A stretch of DNA of 64,000 nucleotides from JAUWGC01 sp963753055 (GCA_963753055.1 CAVWAP010000001.1:744001-808000); one strand, 5' to 3'. Positions 26,662 through 36,004 are shown, counted from the first letter of the stretch. Numbers and translations are program-made. Notes: generated by a model not told the origin, from the sequence alone.

Positions 26662-27819
26662 ATGTCGTCGGAAAAGTACAGATCGGTCAAAGAAAGCATA
26701 CAATTATTTTTACCGCCGGTAGTAGGATTTTCCTTTATCCATTTGATGAGGCTGATATTTAAGTATGGTGTTTCCTTTAAATATTTTTTTCGGATACTAG
26801 CCATCATTATCATATGTATCATAGGTATTCCATTTCGAACTTTTGAATACTGGCGGTACAAAAAGAAAGTGAAAAAGTTTCCAATGACTGATACGCCTAT
26901 CTTTATAATAGGTCACTGGCGTAGCGGGACAACACATCTTCATAATATCATCTGCCAGGATCCTAAGATGGGTTATGTAACTACTTTTCAGAGTGTATTC
27001 CCTGAAAATGTTTTGCCAGGCTTTGGCAGATGGCTATTTAAATCATTTATGAAGCTGCTGATCCCCACTTCAAGGAAAGGGGACAACGTAAAACTGGGTG
27101 TTGAGTATCCCCAGGAAGAAGAGTTTGTCCTTGGAAGAAATCACCACAACAGCTTTTATGATATGTGGTATTTCCCAAGGAAGACCATGTATTTCTTTTA
27201 TAGATACCTTCATGGTGAAGGTGCCACACCTAAATCCAAAGCTAATTTTCGCCATGATTATTACAGGATGATCAAGAAAGCAGCGATCAACCTTAACAGG
27301 TCATGGTTTATTTCGAAGAACCCTCCCAATACAGCCAGGATACCAGCACTCCTTGAGATATTCCCGAATGCCAAATTCATCCATATCTGCAGGAACCCGG
27401 TGATGGTGCTCCTTTCAACCCGTCATTTTTTCTCCAAGATCATGCCTCCTTTGCAGATGCAAACCATCAGCGATGAAGATCGGAATGCCCTGGTTTACGG
27501 GCTTTATAAAAAGACAATGGACAGTTATTTCCAGGATTCCGCACTTATACCCAAGGGTAACCTGGTTGAAGTGAGATTTGAAGATTTCGACAAGGACCAG
27601 GTAGGCACTATCAAAAGAGTGTACGAAGAGCTTGGGATTCCCGGTTTTGAAGAATCACGAAGAGTTTTTGAGGAGTACACCGAATCCAAAAAAGACTATC
27701 AAAAGAATACTTATAAAGTAAGTAGGGAATTATTTGAGGAGATACAGGCGAATTGCCGTTTCAGTATGGAAAAATTAGGTTACGAAGTCCCATCCAATGT
27801 CGAAGTGGCGGGTGATTAA
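26662..27819 (+). CDS. Sulfotransferase family protein
   Basis: A 385-residue PAPS-dependent sulfotransferase-like protein. The 5'-phosphosulfate loop is IIGHWRSGTTHLHN near residue 82 and the 3'-phosphate site is HICRNPVMVLLSTRHFF near residue 244, in the right order and spacing. An N-terminal hydrophobic segment (residues about 38-58) suggests membrane association. It may sulfate a lipid or glycan; the acceptor is unknown. It converges on gcvT with a 4-bp overlap of the two stops. There is no APS kinase or ATP sulfurylase in the window. Confidence 0.85.
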   Translation: MSSEKYRSVKESIQLFLPPVVGFSFIHLMRLIFKYGVSFKYFFRILAIIIICIIGIPFRTFEYWRYKKKVKKFPMTDTPIFIIGHWRSGTTHLHNIICQDPKMGYVTTFQSVFPENVLPGFGRWLFKSFMKLLIPTSRKGDNVKLGVEYPQEEEFVLGRNHHNSFYDMWYFPRKTMYFFYRYLHGEGATPKSKANFRHDYYRMIKKAAINLNRSWFISKNPPNTARIPALLEIFPNAKFIHICRNPVMVLLSTRHFFSKIMPPLQMQTISDEDRNALVYGLYKKTMDSYFQDSALIPKGNLVEVRFEDFDKDQVGTIKRVYEELGIPGFEESRRVFEEYTESKKDYQKNTYKVSRELFEEIQANCRFSMEKLGYEVPSNVEVAGD

Positions 27820-28907
27820 CCTTCTTTGTAGAATGGCAGCTTGACTACTTCAGCCTTCAGCAGCTTATTCCTGACTTTAATAAACACTTCTGAGCCAAAC
27901 TTCGCATGATCAACATTGATGTATCCCATGCCTATTGGTTTTTTCATGGATGGTGACATGGTCCCGGAAGTAACTTCCCCAACCTGGTTTCCATCAGCAT
28001 CACAGATCTCATAATGCTGGCGTGGAATGCCTTTGTCTATCATATCAAAGCCCCTGAGCCTGCGTGTGACGCCGTCTTCCTTTTGCTTTAGCAGGTAATC
28101 CCGGTCGATGAAATTATTGCCATCAACAAACTTCGTTATCCAGCCCAACCCGGCTTCGATGGGGGAGGTGCTTATGTCGATATCATTGCCATAAAGGCAA
28201 AAGCCCATCTCCAGCCTGAGTGTATCTCTGGCTGCAAGGCCAATAGGTTTAATGCCGTACTCTTCACCTGCTTCCAGCACAGCCTTGTATATTTTTTCGG
28301 CATCTTCGTTTGCCATGTAGATCTCACATCCACCTGAGCCTGTGTAGCCTGTTGTTGACAGGATGACATCCTTCACACCTGCAAATTCGATCTTCTGGAA
28401 AGTATAGTATTCCATGTCAACCACATTGGCTGTGGTTAATTTCTGCATAGCCTTCAGTGCCAAGGGGCCCTGCACAGCCAATTGTGCAATTTCGTCAGAT
28501 GCATTATACAGTTCTGCACCCCTGGTGTTCTGTTCATTGCACCATTGCCAGTCCTTATCGATGTTGGCTGCGTTTACAACCAGCAGGTAGGTCTCTTCAT
28601 CAATACGGTACACCAGCAAATCATCAACAATACCGCCTTTGCCATTGGGGAAGCAGGTATACTGTACCTTTCCATCTGTAAGCTTTGCAACATCATTGGT
28701 GGTCACCCTTTGAACAAACTCGAAAGCGTTCGGGCCCTTAACCCAGAACTCACCCATATGAGATACATCAAAAACCCCGATGCCTTTTCTCACTGTTTCG
28801 TGCTCAATAATAATTCCTTCGAACTGAACAGGCATGTTGTAGTCTGCAAAAGATACGATCTTGGCTCCCATGGCCTCGTGCATATGTGTAAGTGCGGTGT
28901 TTTTCAT
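27816..28907 (-). CDS. gcvT: Aminomethyltransferase, glycine cleavage T protein
   Basis: T protein transfers the methylene group from the aminomethyl-lipoyl H protein to tetrahydrofolate and releases ammonia. The 363-residue product shows the family blocks MKNTALTHMHEAMGAKIVSF at the start, GVFDVSHMGEF, LAARDTLRLEMGFCLYGNDI and EVTSGTMSPSMKKPIGMGYI. The ATG at 28907 gives the family N-terminus; an upstream in-frame extension has no similarity. gcvP, its partner in the glycine cleavage system, starts at 62.5 kb, and gcvH is not in the window, so the genes are not in one operon. Confidence 0.95.
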   Translation of the reverse strand: MKNTALTHMHEAMGAKIVSFADYNMPVQFEGIIIEHETVRKGIGVFDVSHMGEFWVKGPNAFEFVQRVTTNDVAKLTDGKVQYTCFPNGKGGIVDDLLVYRIDEETYLLVVNAANIDKDWQWCNEQNTRGAELYNASDEIAQLAVQGPLALKAMQKLTTANVVDMEYYTFQKIEFAGVKDVILSTTGYTGSGGCEIYMANEDAEKIYKAVLEAGEEYGIKPIGLAARDTLRLEMGFCLYGNDIDISTSPIEAGLGWITKFVDGNNFIDRDYLLKQKEDGVTRRLRGFDMIDKGIPRQHYEICDADGNQVGEVTSGTMSPSMKKPIGMGYINVDHAKFGSEVFIKVRNKLLKAEVVKLPFYKEG

Positions 28908-28993
28908 ATGGATGATGTTTAAATAGATTCTGCCGAGGAACAAAAGTAAAAAATCCCCTGATATGAATCGATGATCAATCCTATTTTTCTTGT

Positions 28994-29001
28994 TATCTTT
29001 G
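28994..29001 (+). promoter_or_regulatory. Putative promoter -7 box of the CapD-like gene
   Basis: TATCTTTG fits TAnnTTTG and lies 20 bp before the ATG at 29022, in the divergent gap with gcvT. Confidence 0.45.
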
Positions 29002-29021
29002 ACATTCAATTATTTCAGGAT

Positions 29022-30902
29022 ATGAAGATCATACCTACTGTCAATACTCCTCGCTGGATCATCCTGATGATCGATATGATCATAGTGGTCTTTTCGGTGA
29101 TCCTGGCTTACCTTCTCAGGTTTAATTTTCATATCCCGGAGATTGAGATAGTCATGCTGCCAACGGTACTGGCATACATCTTTATCGTACGTTTAATCTC
29201 TTTCCTGATTGCCAAGACCTATGCCGGGATTGTCAGGTATACCAGTACAGAAGATGTGATAAGGATATTCGTGGTTGTCTTTCTGGGCAGTATTTTCTTT
29301 GCTCTGACCAACCTGGTGACTTATTATATTATCAACGGCACGTTCCTGATTCCTTTTTCTGTCATTATCATCGAGCTGATTGCAACCACCCTGACTTTAT
29401 CCGTATTCAGGATGATCGTCAAAGTGGCCTACCTGGAGTTCATCAGCCCTTCAAGCATCCCGATTAATGTGATCATCTTCGGTGCAGGGGAATCAGGGAT
29501 CATCACCAAGAATGCACTGAACCGTGATTCTGTAGTTAAATATAAGATCATCGCTTTCATTGATGATAACCCGCAAAAGGTCGGAAAGAAAGTCGAAGGT
29601 GTCACGATTTACAGGCAGGACAAGCTGGATGATCTGTTTAAGTCATATACTATTAACAATGTCATTATTTCTACCCAGAATATCCGGGCCGACCGCAAGC
29701 AGGAGCTTGTTGAAAAGTGCATGGAATATAATGTCAATGTCATGAATGTGCCGCCGGTATCTAACTGGATCAACGGTGAGCTTAGCTATAACCAGATCCG
29801 GAAGGTGAGGATAGAAGACCTGCTGGGAAGGGATATTATCAAACTTGACGAAGCCATGATCAGCAAGCAGCTGGCTGATAAGAATGTGCTGATCACAGGT
29901 GCAAGTGGTTCTATTGGTAGTGAGATCGTCAGGCAGGTAGGTAACTATGCGATCAAGAAGCTGATCCTGGTCGACCAGGCAGAAAGCCCATTGTTTCACC
30001 TTGAGCTGGAAATGATTGATAGGTTACAGACAAAGGATTTTGAGATTGTCGTAGCGGATATATGCAATCCGTCAAGGATGGATGCAATTTTTAAAAACTA
30101 CAAGCCAGATGTGGTATATCATGCTGCAGCATACAAGCACGTGCCTATGATGGAGGAGAATGCCGTTGAAGCAGTTAAAACCAATATTGAAGGGACTAAG
30201 TTATTGGCCGACCTTGCCGTAAAATACAATGTTGACCGTTTTATCATGATCTCAACCGACAAGGCTGTCAATCCCACAAGTGTCATGGGTGCCTCCAAGC
30301 GCATTGCGGAGATCTATGCACAGGCGATGAACCAGAAGAATGGCACTAAGTTTATCACCACCAGGTTTGGCAATGTCCTTGGCTCCAATGGCTCAGTCAT
30401 TCCACTATTCAGGGAGCAAATTGAAAAGGGAGGTCCGGTCACGGTCACACATCCGGAAGTTACCCGTTACTTCATGACCATCCCGGAAGCCTGTCAGCTG
30501 GTTTTGGAAGCGGGGGCATTGGGCAATGGGGGAGAGATCTACATTTTTGATATGGGCAAGTCAATCAAGATCATCGACCTGGCAAAGCAGATGATACGCC
30601 TCTCCGGCCTCACATTGGGAAAAGATATTCAAATCAAGTTTACCGGTCTTCGACCTGGAGAGAAGCTATATGAAGAGCTGTTGAACGACCAGGAGAACAC
30701 CATGCCCACCCACCACCCACAGATCATGATCGCCAGGGTGAAAGAGTATGATCAGGAGGAGATCAGTAGCGAGATAAGCCTGCTGATTGATTTTGTCGAA
30801 AAACAAGATGACCTCGAGATTGTTAGAAAGATGAAAGCCATCCTGCCTGAATTTATCAGCAAGAACTCAATATTTGAAAAGCTGGATACGTTAGAGAAGT
30901 GA
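29022..30902 (+). CDS. CapD/WbpM-type nucleotide-sugar dehydratase
   Basis: A 626-residue polysaccharide biosynthesis protein. Four transmembrane helices at the N-terminus (residues about 10-150) are followed by a CoA-binding-like Rossmann domain (VIIFGAGESGIITKNAL) and a C-terminal SDR domain with NVLITGASGSIGSEIVRQ, AAYKHVPMMEENAVEAVKTN and STDKAVNPTSVMGASKRIAE, in which Met replaces the catalytic Tyr as in the WbpM/FlaA1 group. Such enzymes 4,6-dehydrate UDP-GlcNAc for surface glycans at the inner membrane. ATG at 29022 precedes the first helix. The next gene overlaps its stop by one base, so they are likely co-transcribed. Confidence 0.92.
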   Translation: MKIIPTVNTPRWIILMIDMIIVVFSVILAYLLRFNFHIPEIEIVMLPTVLAYIFIVRLISFLIAKTYAGIVRYTSTEDVIRIFVVVFLGSIFFALTNLVTYYIINGTFLIPFSVIIIELIATTLTLSVFRMIVKVAYLEFISPSSIPINVIIFGAGESGIITKNALNRDSVVKYKIIAFIDDNPQKVGKKVEGVTIYRQDKLDDLFKSYTINNVIISTQNIRADRKQELVEKCMEYNVNVMNVPPVSNWINGELSYNQIRKVRIEDLLGRDIIKLDEAMISKQLADKNVLITGASGSIGSEIVRQVGNYAIKKLILVDQAESPLFHLELEMIDRLQTKDFEIVVADICNPSRMDAIFKNYKPDVVYHAAAYKHVPMMEENAVEAVKTNIEGTKLLADLAVKYNVDRFIMISTDKAVNPTSVMGASKRIAEIYAQAMNQKNGTKFITTRFGNVLGSNGSVIPLFREQIEKGGPVTVTHPEVTRYFMTIPEACQLVLEAGALGNGGEIYIFDMGKSIKIIDLAKQMIRLSGLTLGKDIQIKFTGLRPGEKLYEELLNDQENTMPTHHPQIMIARVKEYDQEEISSEISLLIDFVEKQDDLEIVRKMKAILPEFISKNSIFEKLDTLEK

Positions 30903-32164
30903 TGAAGAAGATAATTGTTTCCATACTGTTCCTGTTGCTCATGCAAAGCATGTATGCTGCATACATCCTTATTCCAATGGATGATTCCCAGAAAAACCAT
31001 CTAAAGGCGTATGGCATCTCCTACTGGGTCCTGCAGAAGGAGATTGAAGTCAGCTGGCTGTTGAATTACCGTGGTGGCAGTTTTATGTGCCTGCATCACC
31101 AGCTGATTGAAAATGAATGTGTGATCCGAGGGGTGACCTACCAGGTCATTGCCGATGTACAGGCTTCAGGTATCTTGCAGGAGATGGCAGATGCTCAGGT
31201 GAACATGGAAGAGATCAAGCTGCACAAGCCCCCGAAGATAGCAGTGTACTCGCCTAAAAATAAGCAACCCTGGGATGATGCCGTTACGCTGGTGCTCACC
31301 TATGCAGAGATCCCGTATGATGTGGTGTATGATGAAGAGGTGCTGGAAGGGTTGCTGCCCGTTTATGACTGGCTTCATTTGCATCACGAAGATTTCACCG
31401 GGCAATATGGCAAGTTCTGGGCCCGGTACAAGGACTTTCAGTGGTACCGGGAGAACCAGCGTGCTGCAGAGGAGACGGCCAGGAACCTTGGGTTTGAAAA
31501 GGTGTCTGATTGCAAGCTGGCCGTTGTAAAGAAGATCCGGGATTTTGTTACGGGAGGCGGTTACCTTTTTGCCATGTGCTCTGCATGCGACAGCTACGAT
31601 GTAGCGCTGGCAGCCGATGGTGTAGATATCTGTGATGTGATGTTTGATGGTGACCACATGGACCCGGATGCCCAGAACAAATTGAACTATAGCAATTGCT
31701 TTGCTTTTACTGATTTCACGCTCAGCAACAGCCCTTATGAATATGAGATCAGTTCTATCGATGCCACACAGAAGCATTCCAGGGAGGTCAGGGAGAAGAA
31801 TGATTATTTTACCCTTTTTGAGTTTTCAGCCAAGTGGGATCCTGTACCTACCATGTTATGCCAGAACCATGAAGTGATCATCAAGGGCTTTATGGGGCAA
31901 ACGACTGGTTTTATCATGGATTATATCAAGCCGAACGTGTTGATAATGGGAGAGAACAAGGCTTTCAATGAAGCAAAATATATCCATGGGGAGTTTGGCA
32001 AGGGCACCTGGACCTTTTACAGCGGGCATGACCCGGAAGATTATCATCATTATGTCGGTGATCCTCAAACCGATCTGGACCTGTATCCTAATTCAACCGG
32101 TTACCGACTGATCCTGAACAATATCTTATTTCCAGCAGCCAAGAAGAAGAAGCAGAAGACCTAA
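30902..32164 (+). CDS. Secreted glutamine-amidotransferase-like protein (labelled asparagine synthetase B in relatives)
   Basis: A 420-residue protein with a cleavable signal peptide (IIVSILFLLLMQSMYA). After it comes the block YILIPMDDSQKNHLKAYGIS, which marks a conserved family of Bacteroidota that databases often call asparagine synthetase B. I see neither an N-terminal Cys nucleophile nor the PP-loop SGGxDS of asparagine synthetases. The C-terminal half (FVTGGGYLFAMCSACDSYDVAL, later YIHGEFGKGTWTFYSGHDPED) resembles a class I GATase-like beta-alpha fold. The real function is unknown; likely periplasmic. ATG at 30902 shares its first base with the upstream TGA. Confidence 0.7.
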   Translation: MKKIIVSILFLLLMQSMYAAYILIPMDDSQKNHLKAYGISYWVLQKEIEVSWLLNYRGGSFMCLHHQLIENECVIRGVTYQVIADVQASGILQEMADAQVNMEEIKLHKPPKIAVYSPKNKQPWDDAVTLVLTYAEIPYDVVYDEEVLEGLLPVYDWLHLHHEDFTGQYGKFWARYKDFQWYRENQRAAEETARNLGFEKVSDCKLAVVKKIRDFVTGGGYLFAMCSACDSYDVALAADGVDICDVMFDGDHMDPDAQNKLNYSNCFAFTDFTLSNSPYEYEISSIDATQKHSREVREKNDYFTLFEFSAKWDPVPTMLCQNHEVIIKGFMGQTTGFIMDYIKPNVLIMGENKAFNEAKYIHGEFGKGTWTFYSGHDPEDYHHYVGDPQTDLDLYPNSTGYRLILNNILFPAAKKKKQKT

Positions 32165-32171
32165 ATGATAT

Positions 32172-32220
32172 TAGATTTACAGTTTACAATGTACAATTTA
32201 GAATGTAGAATGTAGAATGT
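32172..32220. repeat. Degenerate heptamer array ending (AGAATGT)3
   Basis: Seven 7-bp units: TAGATTT, ACAGTTT, ACAATGT, ACAATTT, then AGAATGT three times. It fills the convergent gap between the stop codons at 32164 and 32228. Confidence 0.85.
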
Positions 32221-32227
32221 GCAGTAG

Positions 32228-33433
32228 TTACTTTGTGGTTTTACCTCCCATTTGTGTGAAAACGCTGTCGATGGGCTCCCATAATTCGATTTTATTGCCT
32301 TCAGGGTCCATGATATGAACAAATTTTCCATATTCAAACTCTTCGATCTCATCAACAATGGTCACACCATTTTCCCTTAGTTTCTTGACCAGGCCTTCAA
32401 TATTTTGCACCCTGTAGTTGATCATGAATTCTTTTGTTGATGGATTAAAGTATTCTGTGCTGTCAATGAAGGGGCTCCACATAAGGTAATTGATCTCATC
32501 CGGCCGGTTGGCATTTCTGAATTCAAAAGGGGAACCGTATTCGTCGATGGCCATACCCAGGTTTTTCCCATACCATTCTTTAATTTCCTTTGGGTTGTTT
32601 GAACGGAAAAATATTCCGCCTATTCCGGTTACTTTTGGTGTTGTATCGTTCATAACTGTCTCTTGTTCTTCAGAATTATTCAATTCTTCAATCGTTGAAA
32701 TGAGCCATTCATTAAAGTCCTCATTTTTCGCATTTGTTATCATTTCTTTTAGCGGCACTTTATCAGCAAAATATCTGAAAATATATCCATAGTTTGTATA
32801 ACTGCCTCTCTCCGGATTACTCATGATCTCATACATTTTTTCTTTGTTGAGGTTCATTCCTGGTTGAATTAGTTGATCAGCAGCAAAAACAGCAAATCCT
32901 TCATAGAACCAGACCGGACCCATATCGTCTTCTTTACCGTTTAAAATCCTTATATGTAACCTATGGGCCATTTCATGAGTCATTATTTTATCATAATAAT
33001 TTTCTTCTTCACCTACAGGATAATTCTTTAAATATATTTCTGGTGAAACAAGCAATAGAATGCGATTCTCCAACGCGCCGAGGGCAGTCTTTGGTAATTT
33101 TATGGTCGTATCCATTCCGGCAATCTGAAGAACGGTTTTATCAAAATTATTCTTATTATCAAAAATTAGAACACTATCCATAAAGCTCTTTGTTGTCAGA
33201 TGTTCCCAACCATGTCTATTTGCAAAAACCGAGATCCTTTTATGAGCTGCAATTAAGCACGTTTGAAACTCATCTTTTCTATTTTCAAGAGATGTTGAAA
33301 GAATTATTGGTATTTGGGTGGCCGTCTGAAGATATTTATCATCAGAAGCCGGCGATTTGTCTTTTTGACCTGTTTGGTTACTACATGCGATAAGCCCTAT
33401 AAGGATTACTAGTAAAATAAGTCGTTTATTCAT
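32228..33433 (-). CDS. Lipoprotein: gluzincin-like metallopeptidase fused to a VOC/glyoxalase domain
   Basis: A 401-residue lipoprotein (lipobox LIAC, Cys17). Residues about 40-245 resemble a gluzincin peptidase: MTHEMAHRL with His153, Glu154 and His157, and a third-ligand candidate Glu178 in WFYEGFAVF. Residues 261-401 form a complete vicinal-oxygen-chelate domain (VTGIGGIFFRSNNPKEIKEW, ending EYGKFVHIMDPEGNKIELWE). An ATG encoding residue 261 is where a stand-alone VOC protein would begin, and no stop intervenes. The two activities have no known link, so this may be a recent gene fusion. It overlaps trmO upstream by 4 bp. Confidence 0.75.
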   Translation of the reverse strand: MNKRLILLVILIGLIACSNQTGQKDKSPASDDKYLQTATQIPIILSTSLENRKDEFQTCLIAAHKRISVFANRHGWEHLTTKSFMDSVLIFDNKNNFDKTVLQIAGMDTTIKLPKTALGALENRILLLVSPEIYLKNYPVGEEENYYDKIMTHEMAHRLHIRILNGKEDDMGPVWFYEGFAVFAADQLIQPGMNLNKEKMYEIMSNPERGSYTNYGYIFRYFADKVPLKEMITNAKNEDFNEWLISTIEELNNSEEQETVMNDTTPKVTGIGGIFFRSNNPKEIKEWYGKNLGMAIDEYGSPFEFRNANRPDEINYLMWSPFIDSTEYFNPSTKEFMINYRVQNIEGLVKKLRENGVTIVDEIEEFEYGKFVHIMDPEGNKIELWEPIDSVFTQMGGKTTK

Positions 33434-33915
33434 TTAATGAATCTCCCATCATCTTTTAAGGTTGAAAGTTTGCTTATGTTTTTCTCAAGCCATCCTATTT
33501 TCTTAGCCTCTCTCATGTCAAATTCTGGGACATATGGTTTAATGTCTAAAAGAGGAGTCCCATCGATAATATCCAAATCCTTAATCCGGAGTATATTCCC
33601 TTCAATTTTAACAAGCCGGACTATAGAGATCCCAATTGGATTGGGCCTGTTCGGAGCCCTTGTTGAGAATACTCCATGTATTTGATCGTCCAGAAATGGT
33701 TTTACCTGTAATGATGATTCTGTTGATAAATGCAGGTGATATACCAAAATGACATAAGAGAAACCATCAAGGTCTTTTAAGCCTTCATTGTACTCTTGAA
33801 ATACTTCGACTCTTCCATAAGTGCCTTTTGCTGCTGTTGGTTGGATAGGTGTCCCTTTTGGCTCCCTGAAAGGTGAATGGATAGTTCCTATCTGTTTGTA
33901 TTTTACCTCATTCAT
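33430..33915 (-). CDS. trmO: tRNA m6t6A37 methyltransferase TrmO (TsaA)
   Basis: TrmO methylates N6-threonylcarbamoyl-adenosine at position 37 of certain tRNAs using SAM. The 161-residue product matches the family: IGTIHSPFREPKGTPIQP, LDGFSYVILVYHLH and GVFSTRAPNRPNPIGISIVRL, plus GTPLLDIKPYVPEFD. Its stop overlaps the start of the metallopeptidase-VOC gene (ATGA), so the two are translationally coupled. Cytosolic. Confidence 0.92.
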   Translation of the reverse strand: MNEVKYKQIGTIHSPFREPKGTPIQPTAAKGTYGRVEVFQEYNEGLKDLDGFSYVILVYHLHLSTESSLQVKPFLDDQIHGVFSTRAPNRPNPIGISIVRLVKIEGNILRIKDLDIIDGTPLLDIKPYVPEFDMREAKKIGWLEKNISKLSTLKDDGRFIK

Positions 33916-34033
33916 TATCTCTATATTTCATCATATTCAGTATTAGTTTTTCGTATTTGCTATGTCCAGCATTAACTCCAATTGTATTTGTTGTATCCCC
34001 ATTAGTCGTTGCCATTGGCTTATCATCAGGTGG

Positions 34034-34489
34034 TCAGCTTTCCCGTGCAGGTTGCGTATCTGCAATGATTTCCCAATCTTCTATTGGCCCATCTACAACC
34101 CTGAACATGGGGTGTACGTCAATTAGTGTTTCCTGAGATAGTTTTTGATATCTTTCCGGATCCCTTTTTTTTAGTTTCTCCAACAAGTGAACAGTTTCAA
34201 ATTTTACTTGGTGTTCCGTTACCGTAAGAGATAATGTTTCATGGTTAAAATTGATTTTGCTTTTATTAAAGCTGTATCCCCGGTCTGATGAGTCATTATA
34301 AATAGGTACTAAATATTGATTAATACAATCAATAGCATTCCCTGAATGTTTGAACCTGAGCAGCTGGGGATGATGTTTATACCCTTTAGTCTTACCCTCC
34401 AATACCTTTTTTGCCAGAAGGGCTTCTCTCCAAAGAGCTACTAAACCTTTTGGATCAAGATATTTGGGATGTAATGACCATAATCTCAT
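34034..34489 (-). CDS. Pyrimidine dimer DNA glycosylase (T4 endonuclease V-like)
   Basis: A 151-residue protein of the family of T4 DenV, which removes UV-induced pyrimidine dimers by glycosylase and AP-lyase action. The start MRLWSLHPKYLDPKGLVALW with downstream LEGKTKGYKHHPQLLRF is diagnostic for its bacterial branch. It lies 14 bp after the TIGR01777 gene, which lies 6 bp after blc, so the three form an operon. Cytosolic. Confidence 0.88.
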   Translation of the reverse strand: MRLWSLHPKYLDPKGLVALWREALLAKKVLEGKTKGYKHHPQLLRFKHSGNAIDCINQYLVPIYNDSSDRGYSFNKSKINFNHETLSLTVTEHQVKFETVHLLEKLKKRDPERYQKLSQETLIDVHPMFRVVDGPIEDWEIIADTQPARES

Positions 34490-34503
34490 AAGTTTACATT
34501 TTC

Positions 34504-35409
34504 TTAAGAATTTAATTGCTTTAAAGAGCTCTCAAGCTTAGGATATAAGAATTCATACCCTGCAGCTATAATTTTATCTGCCGAAACGCGGCTTCCATTT
34601 AGAATCACAACAGACATTTTTCCAAAGATTAATTTCATAGCTAAAGCAGGAATAGCTGGAAACCAATAAGGTTTATTAAGATATCGGGCCACTTTATGAT
34701 TAAATGCTCTGTTGGTAATGTGTTCAGGTGCGACTGCGTTGTAGGGGCCATGCATTTGAGTGTCTTCAATTGCTTTGATGTAAATGCCACATAAATCATC
34801 AATGTCTATCCACGGAAAGTATTGTTTTCCATTCCCTATGGCTGAACCCAACCCCATTTTTATTGGTTTAATAATTTTTGAATATGCTCCACCATGTTTT
34901 GCGAGAACAACACCTGTTCTTACTTTAACTACTCTTAAACCAATATCTGTAAATCGATCAGCAACTTGTTCCCATTTCCTGCAGGTCTGTCCCAGGAAGT
35001 CTTCTGCAGGCGGATCTGATTCAATATAGATTCTATTTGCTGTTACAGCTCCATAATACCCCACAGCTGATGCTGTGATGAAGGCCTTTGGTTTTATGTC
35101 TTTTTTTTGTATATATTTTAGGAGCAATTTTGCCGGCATGATCCTGCTGTCAAGGATTTGCTGCCTTCTTTTGCTTGTCCATCTTTTACTGCCAATATTT
35201 GCTCCTGCAAGATGTATAATGTAATCAACGTTATTTAAGGCTTCTTCGTCGATGGTATTATTATCCAGATCCCAGGTGTAAGATTTTATTTCATTATTGA
35301 AGTTCTGTGTTCTGCTTAATATAGCAACTTCATAACCTCTTTCCAGCAATTGCTTACTAAGATGTCTGCCTACCAGACCAGTTCCGCCCGTAATTAAAAC
35401 TTTCGTCAT
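34504..35409 (-). CDS. TIGR01777 family NAD(P)-dependent epimerase-like protein
   Basis: A 301-residue extended SDR (YfcH/SulA-like). It has the nucleotide-binding VLITGGTGLVGRHLSKQLLE, LAGANIGSKRWTSKRRQQIL, the ASAVGYYG active-site segment and the C-terminal VLNGSRVSADKIIAAGYEF of TIGR01777. The reaction is unknown. It sits between blc and the UV-damage glycosylase in an operon; in other bacteria this family is often near photolyase genes, which fits a light-stress setting. Confidence 0.88.
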   Translation of the reverse strand: MTKVLITGGTGLVGRHLSKQLLERGYEVAILSRTQNFNNEIKSYTWDLDNNTIDEEALNNVDYIIHLAGANIGSKRWTSKRRQQILDSRIMPAKLLLKYIQKKDIKPKAFITASAVGYYGAVTANRIYIESDPPAEDFLGQTCRKWEQVADRFTDIGLRVVKVRTGVVLAKHGGAYSKIIKPIKMGLGSAIGNGKQYFPWIDIDDLCGIYIKAIEDTQMHGPYNAVAPEHITNRAFNHKVARYLNKPYWFPAIPALAMKLIFGKMSVVILNGSRVSADKIIAAGYEFLYPKLESSLKQLNS

Positions 35410-35415
35410 ATAACC

Positions 35416-35937
35416 TTATTTACAATCCTGATTTACCTTCAGGATACTTTTAACGTAAAATCCATTTTCTTCAGCAAAATTGAGAAGGTCAGAATAAATG
35501 GCAGCATCTAAGACTTTGGTTCTTGATAGGATCCATAAATATTTTCTTGATGGGTCTCCAACCAGGGCATAAGCATATGCTTCATCCAAAACCATGATGT
35601 AGTAGTCACCTGAAAATGGCCAGAAAAATCTCACTTTCAATCTACCCGGGTATTTTGGGTCCGGAATCCAGGCAGTCCCCTTGGCTGTTTTAAATTCCCC
35701 TTTCTTTTCTATTAAGTATCCTTTGTTCAGCACTTCTATTTTTCCATTATCCTTTATAGAATAAGTAGCTGATACGCATTCCAATCCCTTTTCAAAACGA
35801 TTGGGTAAGCGGGCTATTTCGTACCATGTGCCAATGTACTTGTTAATATCAACCTCTTCAACTGTTGATAGTTCCCTGGGTGCTGTGCAGGATAATATAT
35901 TCAACATCGCTATTAAAATTATTAATTTTCGGATCAT
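35416..35937 (-). CDS. blc: Bacterial lipocalin (Blc-like lipoprotein)
   Basis: A 173-residue outer-membrane-type lipocalin. The lipobox is ILSC near residue 17, followed by the lipocalin signature DINKYIGTWYEIARLPNRFE and the conserved GDYYIMVLDEAYAYALVGDP and YLWILSRT. Lipocalins bind lysophospholipids or other lipids and respond to envelope stress. ATG at 35937 places the signal peptide at the start; an upstream in-frame extension has none. First gene of the blc, TIGR01777, glycosylase operon. Confidence 0.92.
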   Translation of the reverse strand: MIRKLIILIAMLNILSCTAPRELSTVEEVDINKYIGTWYEIARLPNRFEKGLECVSATYSIKDNGKIEVLNKGYLIEKKGEFKTAKGTAWIPDPKYPGRLKVRFFWPFSGDYYIMVLDEAYAYALVGDPSRKYLWILSRTKVLDAAIYSDLLNFAEENGFYVKSILKVNQDCK

Positions 35938-36004
35938 TATTGTTTTTGATTTATAGTTTGCATGCCAAGGACTTGTATGTGAATAGTATACGAGTGCATA
36001 CGAC

